Both the position numbers and the translations under genes were made by a program. Shown here piece by piece: positions 35,141-43,952 of a DNA stretch of 64,000 nt. The stretch is from NIOZ-UU13 sp964444135 (GTDB lineage Bacteria > Planctomycetota > Phycisphaerae > Sedimentisphaerales > Anaerobacaceae). Under the pieces are notes generated by a model, which saw nothing but the letters and a program-made list of their open reading frames with translations, ran no database searches and had not been told where the DNA came from. Location: assembly GCA_964444135.1 (NCBI GenBank), contig CAYUFX010000002.1, forward strand, positions 53,161 to 117,160, written 5' to 3'. How positions within the stretch are numbered: the first letter of the stretch is position 1; the number at the start of each line of letters is the position of its first letter.

Positions 35141-35909
35141 TACTTATAGCATCAATTATTAGCTCAGCGACTTTTTTTCCCGATTTGAGCATTCCGCCGA
35201 AGATGGGCCCCATTCTCGGCAGGTTGAAAACGGCACACACCGACATACCGGTAACGTAAAGTCCCGGATAGACTTCACCGGTTTTCTCCACGACACCTGC
35301 TTCCGAGGTATCGACATCCATAAAACCATCCTTTATCTTGTTCGGGAAAAGCTCCGGCTTTCTCTCTTTGAGCATTGCAACTAATTCGGCAGGGTGTCCC
35401 GTTGCGTCAACGAGGAACTTAGAGCGGATGCAAAACGGGTCAACGTGCAGACGACCAAGCTTGATGGCTGTGTTGTTGACTACAACTCCTTCGACAGCAT
35501 TCTTTTTTACAATGATATCTTCAGCTTCGATTAGATTGAATATTTCTACTCCGGCCTTTTTCGCTTTATAGGCCAGGGCCGTGGCGAACTCGATCGCATC
35601 AGTAATGTACAGGATGCCTTTAGGCATATAAAGTGATTTTTGCTTTTTTGCGGTTATGCCGAATTCGTCTAAAATATCTTTGTCTTCGACTGCGATGACG
35701 TTATAGCCTGCGGCACCGCCCCAGATTCCGCCGCCGATTGAAAGCCGTTTTTCGAGAATGGCGGTTTTAACTCCCGCCTTGGCTAAATAATAACCGGCGG
35801 CCAAACCCGCGGGACCTGCACCGACTATGACAACATCATTTTCGAGGTGCTCTAATAATCTTTTGTTATACTCTTCTATAATCGCCCTGGAAATATCTGT
35901 TTCTATCAT
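35112..35909 (-). CDS. thi4: Sulfide-dependent adenosine diphosphate thiazole synthase
   Basis: 265 residues from ATG 35909, with GGGG upstream; the longer open frame covers the riboswitch and a repeat and is not believed. It makes the thiazole of thiamine from NAD, glycine and sulfide. FAD/NAD loop VVIVGAGPAGLAAGYYLAKAG (residues 26-46), GGGIWGGAAGYN, and ATGHPAEL are typical. At the place of the suicidal yeast Cys205 it has His155 (LHVDP), as in archaeal enzymes that use free sulfide and are catalytic. Iron and a low-oxygen, sulfide-containing habitat are implied. Controlled by the TPP riboswitch at 36003-36139. Confidence 0.92.
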   Translation of the reverse strand: MIETDISRAIIEEYNKRLLEHLENDVVIVGAGPAGLAAGYYLAKAGVKTAILEKRLSIGGGIWGGAAGYNVIAVEDKDILDEFGITAKKQKSLYMPKGILYITDAIEFATALAYKAKKAGVEIFNLIEAEDIIVKKNAVEGVVVNNTAIKLGRLHVDPFCIRSKFLVDATGHPAELVAMLKERKPELFPNKIKDGFMDVDTSEAGVVEKTGEVYPGLYVTGMSVCAVFNLPRMGPIFGGMLKSGKKVAELIIDAISNEKIQSSNA

Positions 35910-35956
35910 TATTATCCCCTTAACCACGGATTTCACGGATTTCACAGATTTTCTGT

Positions 35957-35993
35957 GACAAAAACAAAAAGCACTGCCGTGAAAGGAGTGCTT
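35957..35993 (-). terminator. Terminator of the TPP riboswitch
   Basis: On the minus strand AAGCACT (35987-35993) pairs with AGTGCTT (35969-35975), followed by TTTGTTTTTGT. It lies just after the riboswitch and 48 bases before thi4, so the switch most likely acts by premature termination. Confidence 0.75.
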
Positions 35994-36002
35994 CAAATCT
36001 AT

Positions 36003-36139
36003 TTTGCCTTCCTTCGCGGGCATTATCCCGAGCAGGTTCTTAGGGTCCCCCGCACCTGTTAGTCTTGAGCCTATGCTCAATAGGTGCGGGATTCTCAGCC
36101 GTGACCTAAACTTGCCTTTGGTCTTCAGCTCCCCTGGCT
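36003..36139 (-). promoter_or_regulatory. TPP (thiamine pyrophosphate) riboswitch
   Basis: The minus strand shows the conserved parts in order: GGGGAGC with a 3' partner, CACGGCTGAGAA (the CUGAGA bulge, near 36091-36104), a variable arm, and GAACCTGCTCGGGATAATGC (near 36019-36038) followed by CCGCGAAGGAAGG. With TPP bound, the downstream terminator should form and thi4-HD expression should fall. Confidence 0.95.
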
Positions 36140-36160
36140 TATCAAAATTTTCTGAGAAGC

Positions 36161-36189
36161 ATTGTAATAGAGCCCAAAGGCGGGCACAA
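36161..36189 (-). promoter_or_regulatory. Promoter of the thi4 transcript
   Basis: TTGTGC (36184-36189), a 17-base spacer and TACAAT (36161-36166) on the minus strand; transcription would begin about 10-15 bases before the riboswitch. Confidence 0.6.
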
Positions 36190-36224
36190 GAATTTTTTAC
36201 TAACGCAATCAAATCTTTTACCAA

Positions 36225-36560
36225 AAATTGGGTTTGATTGGGTTTGTTTTTTTGGGGCCGGAAGGCGGTTTCATTTTCATAATCCTTTTTGATAAAGACA
36301 TTTATGTTGATTTTGGGCTTTACGGAAATTGGGTTTGAATTGGGTTTGTTTATTCGGACTGCGAAATCATCTTTTTTTCTGTAATCCTTTGTTAAAGTTA
36401 AATTTACGTTCATTTTGGCTTTTCGGAAATTGGCTTTGATTGGGTTTGAATTGGGTTTGTTTTCACCAAGTGTCCAATTGGCAATATTTTCATAATTCGT
36501 TGTATTATATGTATTTACGTTCATTTGACTTTTTCGGAAATTGGGTTTGTTTTGCATAAA
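36225..36560. repeat. Three and a half tandem units of about 100-110 bases containing GGGTTTG
   Basis: Each unit has CGGAAATTGGGTTTG (often doubled as GGGTTTGAATTGGGTTTG), about 40 variable bases, then TAAT-C-TT-T and TTTACGTTCATTTT-like DNA. Anchors fall at about 36323, 36424 and 36535. On the minus strand one frame stays open through all units and yields the recurrent peptides NKPNSNPI, KMNVN and KDY. I recall similar peptides from other Phycisphaerae genomes, so this is probably a dispersed repeat family rather than a gene. Confidence 0.6.
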
Positions 36561-36897
36561 AAGGGTTGATTTGTAGAGGGTTCTCGACAGATGTAGAGGG
36601 GCCGTTGGCAGACCACAGACAACAGACACAAGACTCAAGACAAAAGATAACAGACTGCAGACAGCAGACTAAAGACACAAGACCAAAGACTATGGATGAT
36701 GAATGATTCATAATAGACTCAAAACTCAAGACGAAAGACTAATGGTTAATTTGACTGGGCTTTTTGGCGTGTATCTGCTGATACGAAAACGTTCGGTTCT
36801 CCGCTATATCTGCCGCCTGCTGGCGGTTTATGTTAGCCTGCTGGCTAACAGTTAGGTATTTTAACATATTAACAAACAATAATCAATAATAAAATGA
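36561..36897. other. Low-complexity intergenic DNA
   Basis: Runs of AGACnnAAGACnCA-like words (about 36610-36740), then a CTGCTGGCGG...TTAGCCTGCTGGCTAAC inverted region near 36811-36851. No gene seen. Confidence 0.4.
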
Positions 36898-37155
36898 ATA
36901 AAAAAGCACCCTTTTTTGGATGCCTTTTACCAAGTGAGATGCCGGTTGCGGATAGTCAAATGACTACGAGCTTTTTAGTGTTCCGGGCGGTGAAAGGTTC
37001 AAGAAACGAACCATAGTCAAATGACTATGTGCTTTTTTATACTATAAAGGTGTACGGTTGAATTAGATGCTGGATTCTCGATTCTTGATGCTGGATTCTT
37101 GAAAACTACCATCCACTTCGCTCACTGGGTTCTCTCAGTGGCTGCCGTCCGTCAC

Positions 37156-37185
37156 ATACGTAAAGCGCGTACGCGCTTTACGTAT
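37156..37185. repeat. 30-base perfect palindrome, copy 1
   Basis: Half-site ATACGTAAAGCGCGT followed directly by its exact reverse complement, with no loop. The same palindrome recurs at 37485-37514. It could extrude as a cruciform or bind a dimeric protein. Confidence 0.7.
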
Positions 37186-37484
37186 ATGCTTTTTCTTATA
37201 ATTAAGTATTTGGCGATTTTGTATGACGAAAAAAAGCACCTTTTTTGGATGCCTTTTACCAAGTGAGATGCCGGCTGCGGGTAGTCAAATGACTACGAGC
37301 TTTTTAGTGTTCCGGGCGGTGAAAGGTTCAAGAAACGAACCATAGTCAAATGACTATGTGCTTTTTTATACTATAAAGGTGTACGGTTGAATTAGATGCT
37401 GGATTCTCGATTCTTGATGCTGGATTCTTGAAAACTACCATCCACTTCGCTCACTGGGTTCTCTCAGTGGCTGCCGTCCGTCAC

Positions 37485-37514
37485 ATACGTAAAGCGCGTA
37501 CGCGCTTTACGTAT
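37485..37514. repeat. 30-base perfect palindrome, copy 2
   Basis: Identical to 37156-37185, preserved without a change in the second copy of the tandem unit. Confidence 0.7.
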
Positions 37515-37687
37515 ATGCTTTTTCTTATAATTAAGTATTTGGCGATTTTGTGTGAGGTAATTTGTCTGTTAATTTCGTGGATTTGTTTCAAAACCATCCA
37601 CTTCGCTTCCTACGTTCGCTCAGTGGCTGACCCCCGTCGCTGCTTCCAACTCTTTATGTTCCTGCGTTTTTTCTTGAGCACAGAGTT

Positions 37688-38404
37688 TCACCATTTCTCG
37701 TACAAGTAAATGCCATCTGCAATTTTCCAGAGTCTATGACCATAAACTATAGGTGGTTCATCGACAATAACGGGTTTTCCTGCATTGGCTTTCGTTATTA
37801 AATAACCAAACTGATCGCCCCAGACAAAGAACCGAAGCCTCGGGATTTCGACATCTACGAGTTGAGCTTTTTTATCAACTTTCACACTACTTGCACATAA
37901 TGCTCGTATGGAATTGGGCCATTTAGACTTCGCCGGATTTACTTCCGATGTTGCGGCAAGCAAAGCAAGTGCCTCTTGCCTGACCTTTGAGGCACCACCC
38001 GCCCAGACAAGTCTATATCGTGCACCAAGTTGGAATGAATCTATACGTCTATCAGTGCGTGTCAGACCCGCCGGATAAAGGATATGATTAATAACTGCAA
38101 GCAAACCCAGCGGTATCAACATACAGACCAGATACTTAGCAGACCGATTATAGAATACGGCCAGAGAAAAGCAAGCGATGTGGAATAAAACAACAACTGT
38201 AGCTACTAAAGTTACTAATAAAAGCAATTCGATACCGATATAAGTCGAACCAGGATAAAAAATCTCACTGGCTCCATCAATAAAGGGGTAAAAGATCCAG
38301 AGTAAGCCTACCAACAAGACGGCTACAAAGGAGATTATAAGCACTTTTTCATTCGACAATGGTTTGAAAATCTTATGAAACAGTTTGGTTTTCGATTTTT
38401 CCAT
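37688..38404 (-). CDS. Hypothetical membrane protein
   Basis: 238 residues from ATG 38404; another ATG at 38467 is possible, and the longer open frame beyond it is unlike protein. Three hydrophobic segments follow in the first 120 residues (VLIISFVAVLLVGLLWIFYP, a Leu/Val-rich one, and YLVCMLIPLGLLAVI). The remainder is soluble, about 120 residues, ending HRLWKIADGIYLYEKW. No family is recognised and no Shine-Dalgarno is obvious. It is surrounded by repeats. Confidence 0.6.
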   Translation of the reverse strand: MEKSKTKLFHKIFKPLSNEKVLIISFVAVLLVGLLWIFYPFIDGASEIFYPGSTYIGIELLLLVTLVATVVVLFHIACFSLAVFYNRSAKYLVCMLIPLGLLAVINHILYPAGLTRTDRRIDSFQLGARYRLVWAGGASKVRQEALALLAATSEVNPAKSKWPNSIRALCASSVKVDKKAQLVDVEIPRLRFFVWGDQFGYLITKANAGKPVIVDEPPIVYGHRLWKIADGIYLYEKW

Positions 38405-38623
38405 ATTAAGGTTGCTCTGGGAATACTCGGGTACGATGAGCGATGTCTGCAAATGTGTGCATTTCATTAATCTTTCGATGTCCCTCTTTTTCAATAATAT
38501 CTGTATTTTATAATGCTTTTCTCTGCTGCCTGACTTTATCTTTCTCGTATTTAGGGAAGTAAAGTATAGCAGAAAAGGAGGGAAAAGGGAAGGGAAGAAG
38601 AACGGCAAAATCCTAAATTCTAA

Positions 38624-38712
38624 TCCTTCGATCATACTCAGGACAGGTATCTTATCTTCATGCATTATTCAAGATGTACATATCGCGCCTTTAGGGGTAG
38701 AATAACGGAAGG
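38624..38712. repeat. Dispersed repeat, first copy (CCTTCGAT...CTCAGGACAGG)
   Basis: About 85 bases starting CCTTCGATCATACTCAGGACAG and running to AGAATAAC recur at about 39935-40021 with moderate divergence (CCTTCGATTACACTCAGGACAG to AAAATAAC). An AAAATCAAA-rich tail follows both copies. Confidence 0.6.
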
Positions 38713-38772
38713 AATATTAAACGTCAAAAATCAAATAGAAAAAATACAAACCAAAATTCAAAGGGATAAAAA

Positions 38773-39228
38773 GTGCAACGAAAAGGTTTTACTCTTCTTG
38801 AACTGCTGATAGTAATGTCCATTATCGTCTTATTAATGAGCATCCTTCTGCCTTGCCTTATGAGAGCAAAAGAAAGTGCATATGAATTATTTGCTATGGA
38901 GACGGAAGTTAATGAAGAGGGAAAGGTTCACCTGGAAATTCAAAACCTTTCTGATAGAAAACCATATGAAGACATATATATGATAGGGATTAATCCTCTG
39001 AGGAATCGCCGCATTTTCTTAAAAAGACCTCATCCATCTGGTATGGAATTAATAAAAAGAGATGGTCAAGATTATATTAAATGGAGACCTAAATTGGCTG
39101 ATATTGGTGTGCATATTATTACTGTTGTTTTTGAAGGCGAAGAAACCTCTGAGAAAGAGATTAAAATTTATGTTTTTAATAAAGAGCTTTTAGAAGCTGA
39201 GCGAGAGGACAAATTAGACGCGGATTAA
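38773..39228 (+). CDS. Type IV pilin / pseudopilin-like protein
   Basis: 151 residues, GTG start. Class III signal MQRKG followed by FTLLELLIVMSIIVLLMSIL, which is cut after Gly5 and N-methylated by a prepilin peptidase, giving Phe1 and Glu5. The rest is a small beta-rich domain unlike the usual DUF1559 domain, with no Cys pair. It ends LEAEREDKLDAD. It stands alone in a repeat-rich region. Role in a type II secretion or pilus-like apparatus is by family. Confidence 0.8.
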   Translation: MQRKGFTLLELLIVMSIIVLLMSILLPCLMRAKESAYELFAMETEVNEEGKVHLEIQNLSDRKPYEDIYMIGINPLRNRRIFLKRPHPSGMELIKRDGQDYIKWRPKLADIGVHIITVVFEGEETSEKEIKIYVFNKELLEAEREDKLDAD

Positions 39229-39521
39229 CGCTGATTATGCGGATTAAAAATATTAGCCTAAGGGGGTAAAGAGGGGAAAAGCAAAGATTATAAATCAAAA
39301 ATTAAATAGAAAAATATGGAGGCACTTCGCGCGGATACTTGAATAGATTTCTCCACTACGTTCGCTTCGCTCATTCCGGTCGAAATGACGGTTGTTCTTA
39401 TTGATGATTGATTTATTTGCTCGACCCCCGGCAGAAAAGCAAGCGTGCACAGAACGGGGACAAGCGATAATAAAATTAAAAAATCAAGATGTAAATAGCA
39501 AATATACAAATCAAAAATCAA

Positions 39522-39545
39522 ATAGCAAATTGGGGCAATCACATG
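39522..39545. repeat. AGCAAATTGGGGCAATCACATGG repeat, first copy
   Basis: The run AGCAAATTGGGGCAATCACA here recurs at 40077-40100, each time after an A-rich tract of TCAAAAT/AAATAGC words. Between 39229 and 39620 there is no gene; the tract also holds the TTCGCTTCGCTC element (about 39350-39385). Confidence 0.6.
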
Positions 39546-39619
39546 GTCTTCCCGGCGGACACTCTAATTTCTCTGCTTCTTCAATACTTATCCTGAGCCG
39601 GTCGAAGGACTCATCCAAT

Positions 39620-39862
39620 TTATCCAACGATCAACAAAGCTATGAAAGGGATAAGATTGAACACAAAGATAAATATCTTGTATAGTCCGATGAACGAGTA
39701 TACCGCCACGTTGAAGGTTTCCCGGGAAATGGAAAACCATTTGCTGTGTATTTGGTAAATCCAGTCTCCGGCACAGAGACAGATCAGCGATGAGAGAACC
39801 AACACTGCTACGTTCAGAATCGTACACCACATAAAAAATGCTCTGATATTGTCGATATCCAT
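39620..39862 (-). CDS. DUF6868-type small membrane protein
   Basis: 80 residues with AAAGGAG 7 bases before the ATG at 39862. MDIDNIRAFFMWCTILNVAV, then LCLCAGDWIYQIHSKWFSIS and FIGLYKIFIFVFNLIPFIAL give two or three membrane helices around a short amphipathic loop. The pattern and length fit DUF6868, from memory. Function unknown. Confidence 0.7.
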   Translation of the reverse strand: MDIDNIRAFFMWCTILNVAVLVLSSLICLCAGDWIYQIHSKWFSISRETFNVAVYSFIGLYKIFIFVFNLIPFIALLIVG

Positions 39863-39934
39863 GATATTTCTCCTTTATCTTTCTGCATTCAAAAATGATT
39901 ATACAGTCTGTATAAAATGCCAAACAGTTTCGTA

Positions 39935-40110
39935 TCCTTCGATTACACTCAGGACAGGTCTCTTATTTCGCTGCACTCTTCAAGATGTCCACATCACGCA
40001 TTTAGGAAAGAAAAATAACAGAAGAGAAATTAAAAGTCAAAATGTAAACAGCAAAATTAAAAATCAAAATTCAAAAAGCAAATTGGGGCAATCACATGGG
40101 ATTGCCCCTA
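39935..40110. repeat. Second copies of two dispersed repeats
   Basis: 39935-40021 repeats the element at 38624-38712. It is followed by an A-rich tract and, at 40077-40100, the AGCAAATTGGGGCAATCACA element of 39522. A GGGGCAAT/ATTGCCCC hairpin forms at its end (about 40084-40107). Confidence 0.6.
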
Positions 40111-40238
40111 CGCGGGAATGACTTTTCGATTTATTATTTTCTGGGCAGAACGCAACGGAGTTCAACCAAAGCCCTCTTCTGTTGAGTCGAAAAATATCTT
40201 ATTCACAAAATTTGACAATATCTTTCCATGTATTTCGA

Positions 40239-40267
40239 TTGACAACTGTGACAGATGAGCCTATTAT
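40239..40267 (+). promoter_or_regulatory. Promoter of dnaE
   Basis: Perfect TTGACA (40239-40244), a 17-base spacer and TATTAT (40262-40267), 40 bases before the ATG. Confidence 0.7.
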
Positions 40268-40307
40268 TTCAATGTAAACTACACTATGAAGAAGGACGGC
40301 ATAAGTT

Positions 40308-43300
40308 ATGGCAAATAAAGGATTTACACATCTTCATCTGCACAGTCAGTATTCATTACTGGACGGGGCTATAACGTTCGATAAACTGCTCAAACGCTGT
40401 AATAAACTCAATATGGACTCAGTAGCTGTTACGGACCACGGCAATATGTTCGGCGTCATCGAGTTCTATACAAAGGCAATCGCCGCACACGTTAAGCCAA
40501 TCCTCGGCATCGAGGCTTATGTTGCGCCTCGCAGCAGGTTCGAGAAGGCCAAAACCAGCATAACCGACGCGGCATATCATCTGATATTGCTGGCTGAAAA
40601 CAATATCGGCTATCAAAATCTGCTGAAATTAGCGAGCATCGGTTTTACCGAAGGATTTTACTATCGACCAAGGATTGACAAAGAAATTTTAGCCGAACTC
40701 AACGAGGGCCTTATATGCACATCGGCCTGTCCGAAAGGCCAAATCCCAGCCGAACTTATCAGAGGAAACGAAAAGGCGGCGTACTTAGCGGCGGAGAGTT
40801 TTTTGAAGATTTTCGGGCCGGATAGGTTCTTCATCGAGATACAACAGCACGAAGGAGACAACCCGAATATCTATGAGGGGCTGATAGAGCTTGCGAAAAA
40901 GATGGGGCTTGGTCTTGTGGCAACAAACGATGTGCACTTTCTGGAACAAGACGACCACGAGGCCCACAATTGCCTCTGTGCCATAAGCACCGGCAAGAGG
41001 TCCGATGACCCCGACAGAATGATTTATCCGCCGGACGTCTATCTAAAAAGCCCCGACGAAATGCGGCAGCTTTTTACAGAAACTATTGAGGCTTGTGATA
41101 ACACCCTGAAAATTGCCGAGCGCTGTAATGTTGAGATTGACTTAAAAAAACGGCGCGCACCACGTTTTGAACCTCCGGATGGCTCGACTCCCGATAAATT
41201 TCTCACTAAACTGTGCTATGAAGGGGCGGAGAAACGATACGGCGAAATTAGCGGCCAGATAAAAGAGAGGCTCGACAGGGAGCTGAATGTAATCGAATCA
41301 AAAGGCTTTGCCAGCTATTTTCTTATCGTCTGGGATTTTTGCAAGTACGCACATGAAAATAATATCCCCATAGGCGCCAGGGGAAGCGGCGTAGGTACGG
41401 TAGTCGGATACTGCCTGGGATTGTGTGACGTTGACCCCATTCGATACGACCTGCTCTTCGAGCGATTTATGGACCCGCATCGCAACGAGATGCCGGATAT
41501 CGATATCGATATTTGTCAGGCCCACCGAGCAAAAATCATCGACTACGTCCGCCAAAAATACGGCCACGTCGCGCAGATAATAACCTTCGGGACAATGAAG
41601 GCCCGTGCGGTTATCCGTGACATCTGCAGGGTGCTCGGCGTTCCATTAATCGAAGCCGACAGATTGGCCAAGCTTGTGCCGTTCTCGCTGGATATGACGC
41701 TCGATAAGGCGCTGAAAACCGAGCCCGAATTAAAACTGGCCTACGAGCAAAATGAGCTGACAAGAAAAGTAATTGACATCGGCAAAAGGCTCGAAGGTCT
41801 TGCCCGCCACGCATCGGTCCACGCGGCCGGTGTTGTAATTGCCGATGAGCCGTTGACCAACTTTGTGCCCTTGTACAAGGCGCCCGGCTCGGACGACATC
41901 ATAACCCAGTTCGAAGGGCCGATGGTCGAGAAGGTCGGCCTGCTGAAGATGGACTTTTTAGGCCTGAAGACACTCAGCGTAATAGAGCGGGCATGCCAAT
42001 TGGTCAAAGAAATCCACGGTGTTGACATCGACCTGGAAAAACTTGACCTTACCGACGCTGAGGTTTTTGAGCTGTTTTCAGACGGCAAAACAAAAGGGAT
42101 TTTCCAGTTTGAGTCCGGCGGTATGCAGGACCTGCTGATGAAGATGAAGCCTGACCGTATAGAAGACCTGATAGCCGCCAATGCTCTCTATCGTCCGGGA
42201 CCTATGATACTGATTCCGGATTACATCGACCGAAAGCACGGCGCCAAATGGAGCCTGCCGCACCCGATTATGAACGAGGTGCTTGAAGAAACTTACGGCA
42301 TTATGATATATCAGGAACAGGTGATGCGGATTTGTAATCGGCTCGGCGATATACCGCTGCGAGAGGCCTACACTCTTATTAAGGCAATAAGCAAAAAGAA
42401 GGCCAGAACTATCGCTAAGGAGCGGGAAAGATTTGTAGCCGGCTGTGTCGATAAAGGGCTGACAAAACAACAGGCTGGGCACATTTTCGAGCTTATCGAA
42501 CGGTTCGCCGGCTACGGCTTCAACAAGAGCCATTCGACCCGCTACGCCTTTATCGCATACCAGACCGCCTATCTGAAGGCCCATTGGCCCGTTGAGTTTA
42601 TGGCTGCCCTTTTGACTTACGAAATGGACAACACCGATAAGGTCGTCGATTATATCGCCGAATGCGACCGGATGGGTATCGAAGTCCTGGCGCCGGATAC
42701 AAACGAAAGCGGTGTTGATTTTACGCCGCTCTATGTGCAGGAAAATGAAGAGCAAAAGAAAAAGGAGGTTATACGTTTCGGCCTGGCCGCTGTCAAAGGC
42801 GTTGGTGAAAAGGCGGTCGAGCAAATCATTGCTGCTCGCCAAGAAGTCGGCAGGTTCGAGAGTCTGTTCCATTTCTGTGAAAATGTGGATTTAAGAGCCG
42901 CCAACAAGCAGGTGCTCGATGCCCTTATCAAGGCGGGCGCCTTCGACAAACTCGGCGGAAACCGTGCACAGATGATGGCCGGCCTTGAGAAGGCAATGGA
43001 ATTCGGTGCGAGCCTGCAGGCCGACAAGCAAAAAGGGCAGATGAGTTTCTTCGGACAGATGACCGAGGAAAGTGACTATTCACAGGACCATAAAAGCCTG
43101 CCCGACGTTGCGCCCTGGCCCGAGCTGCAGATGTTGAGTTATGAAAAACAGGTCCTCGGTTTCTATGTAACCAGCAATCCGCTCAGCCATCACGCTGAGA
43201 CGATAAATATCTATTCCACGCACAACAGCTCGCAATTGGCCGATGCGCCCCAGGACAGGCAAATTGTAATCGGCGGAATGATAACAAAGATACGATACAA

Positions 43301-43766
43301 TATCACAAAGACCGGCCGAAACGCCGGGGCGAAAATGGCCGTATTCGCACTCGAAGACCTGCAGGGACAGGTCGATGTCGTAATGTTCCCGGATGTGCTG
43401 AACACATTCAATAATGTACTGGTCGCCGATACGGTCGTTTTCGTAAAGGGAAAGCTCGACTACAGAAGAGAAAGACCAAACATATTAGCTGTGGAATTGA
43501 TAACTCTGGACCAGGTCAGAGAAAAGCTAGCTGCCAAGGTCAGAATCAGACTGGATGCCAGAGATGTTACCAAAGAGAAGGTAGCTATGATAAAGAGCCT
43601 CTGCCGACACCACAAAGGCAGAAGCCCTGTCTATGTCGCGATTAGGACCGATAAGGGCAAGGTCTATGCCGCAGCCGACAAGGAATTGTCCGTCAATCCC
43701 GACCTTGACTTCTGCCGAAAAATGCGACAGCTCGTCGGCGAAGAAAACTTCCAGTTGGCAAGATAA
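40308..43766 (+). CDS. dnaE: DNA polymerase III subunit alpha
   Basis: 1152 residues, the replicative polymerase. PHP domain at the start: FTHLHLHSQYSLLDGAI and VAVTDHGNMFGVIEFY keep metal-binding histidines. Palm: VGYCLGLCDVDPIRYDLLFE and MPDIDIDIC carry catalytic aspartates. NALYRPGPM and FNKSHSTRYAFIAYQTAYLK mark thumb/fingers. The C-terminal part has tandem HhH (VKGVGEKAVEQII) and an OB fold (QIVIGGMITKIRYN). DnaE1 type rather than PolC: no exonuclease insertion in PHP. AAGGA lies upstream of the ATG. Confidence 0.97.
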   Translation: MANKGFTHLHLHSQYSLLDGAITFDKLLKRCNKLNMDSVAVTDHGNMFGVIEFYTKAIAAHVKPILGIEAYVAPRSRFEKAKTSITDAAYHLILLAENNIGYQNLLKLASIGFTEGFYYRPRIDKEILAELNEGLICTSACPKGQIPAELIRGNEKAAYLAAESFLKIFGPDRFFIEIQQHEGDNPNIYEGLIELAKKMGLGLVATNDVHFLEQDDHEAHNCLCAISTGKRSDDPDRMIYPPDVYLKSPDEMRQLFTETIEACDNTLKIAERCNVEIDLKKRRAPRFEPPDGSTPDKFLTKLCYEGAEKRYGEISGQIKERLDRELNVIESKGFASYFLIVWDFCKYAHENNIPIGARGSGVGTVVGYCLGLCDVDPIRYDLLFERFMDPHRNEMPDIDIDICQAHRAKIIDYVRQKYGHVAQIITFGTMKARAVIRDICRVLGVPLIEADRLAKLVPFSLDMTLDKALKTEPELKLAYEQNELTRKVIDIGKRLEGLARHASVHAAGVVIADEPLTNFVPLYKAPGSDDIITQFEGPMVEKVGLLKMDFLGLKTLSVIERACQLVKEIHGVDIDLEKLDLTDAEVFELFSDGKTKGIFQFESGGMQDLLMKMKPDRIEDLIAANALYRPGPMILIPDYIDRKHGAKWSLPHPIMNEVLEETYGIMIYQEQVMRICNRLGDIPLREAYTLIKAISKKKARTIAKERERFVAGCVDKGLTKQQAGHIFELIERFAGYGFNKSHSTRYAFIAYQTAYLKAHWPVEFMAALLTYEMDNTDKVVDYIAECDRMGIEVLAPDTNESGVDFTPLYVQENEEQKKKEVIRFGLAAVKGVGEKAVEQIIAARQEVGRFESLFHFCENVDLRAANKQVLDALIKAGAFDKLGGNRAQMMAGLEKAMEFGASLQADKQKGQMSFFGQMTEESDYSQDHKSLPDVAPWPELQMLSYEKQVLGFYVTSNPLSHHAETINIYSTHNSSQLADAPQDRQIVIGGMITKIRYNITKTGRNAGAKMAVFALEDLQGQVDVVMFPDVLNTFNNVLVADTVVFVKGKLDYRRERPNILAVELITLDQVREKLAAKVRIRLDARDVTKEKVAMIKSLCRHHKGRSPVYVAIRTDKGKVYAAADKELSVNPDLDFCRKMRQLVGEENFQLAR

Positions 43767-43779
43767 GTATTTGATACTT

Positions 43780-43935
43780 GGTAATTGATGTTCGATGCTG
43801 GATACTCGATGCTTGATACAAAAACTATGTTAATGATGGCTAGACCACTGTCATTCCCGCGATTGTGCGTACTGTCATTCCCGCGAAAGCGGGAATCCAG
43901 ATATTTGTCATCCTGAGCGAAGCGAAGCATCTGGC
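43780..43935. repeat. Dispersed repeats after dnaE
   Basis: GATGCTGGATACTCGATGCTTGAT-like words (related to the 329-base unit), then GTCATTCCCGCG twice with GCGGGAATCCAG (same family as 25013-25113), then GTCATCCTGAGCGAAGCGAA. The hairpin CATTCCCGCGAAAGCGGGAA may serve as a transcription stop. Confidence 0.7.
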
Positions 43936-43952
43936 CTTGTGAGATAAAGATT

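Larger units (their letters stand above)
36898..37550. repeat. Tandem duplication of a 329-base unit with strong palindromes
   Basis: Copy 1 (about 36898-37220) and copy 2 (about 37228-37550) are nearly identical at an offset of 329-330 bases. Each begins with a roughly 137-base block closed by AAAAAGCAC and GTGCTTTTT. The block contains two TAGTCAAATGACTA palindromes (36953-36966 and 37014-37027 in copy 1) and GGTTC...GAACC. A GATGCTGGATTCT repeat, the CACTTCGCTCACTG segment and a 30-base perfect palindrome follow. It could be a structured RNA, a mobile palindromic element, or both. Confidence 0.65.

Noticed and set aside
35910..36638. Upstream extension of the thi4 frame
   Set aside because: It would translate the TPP riboswitch, its terminator and a tandem repeat; the ATG at 35909 gives a full-length Thi4.
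36898..37550. CRISPR array
   Set aside because: Only two copies of a 329-base unit, no short repeat-spacer pattern and no cas genes in the window.
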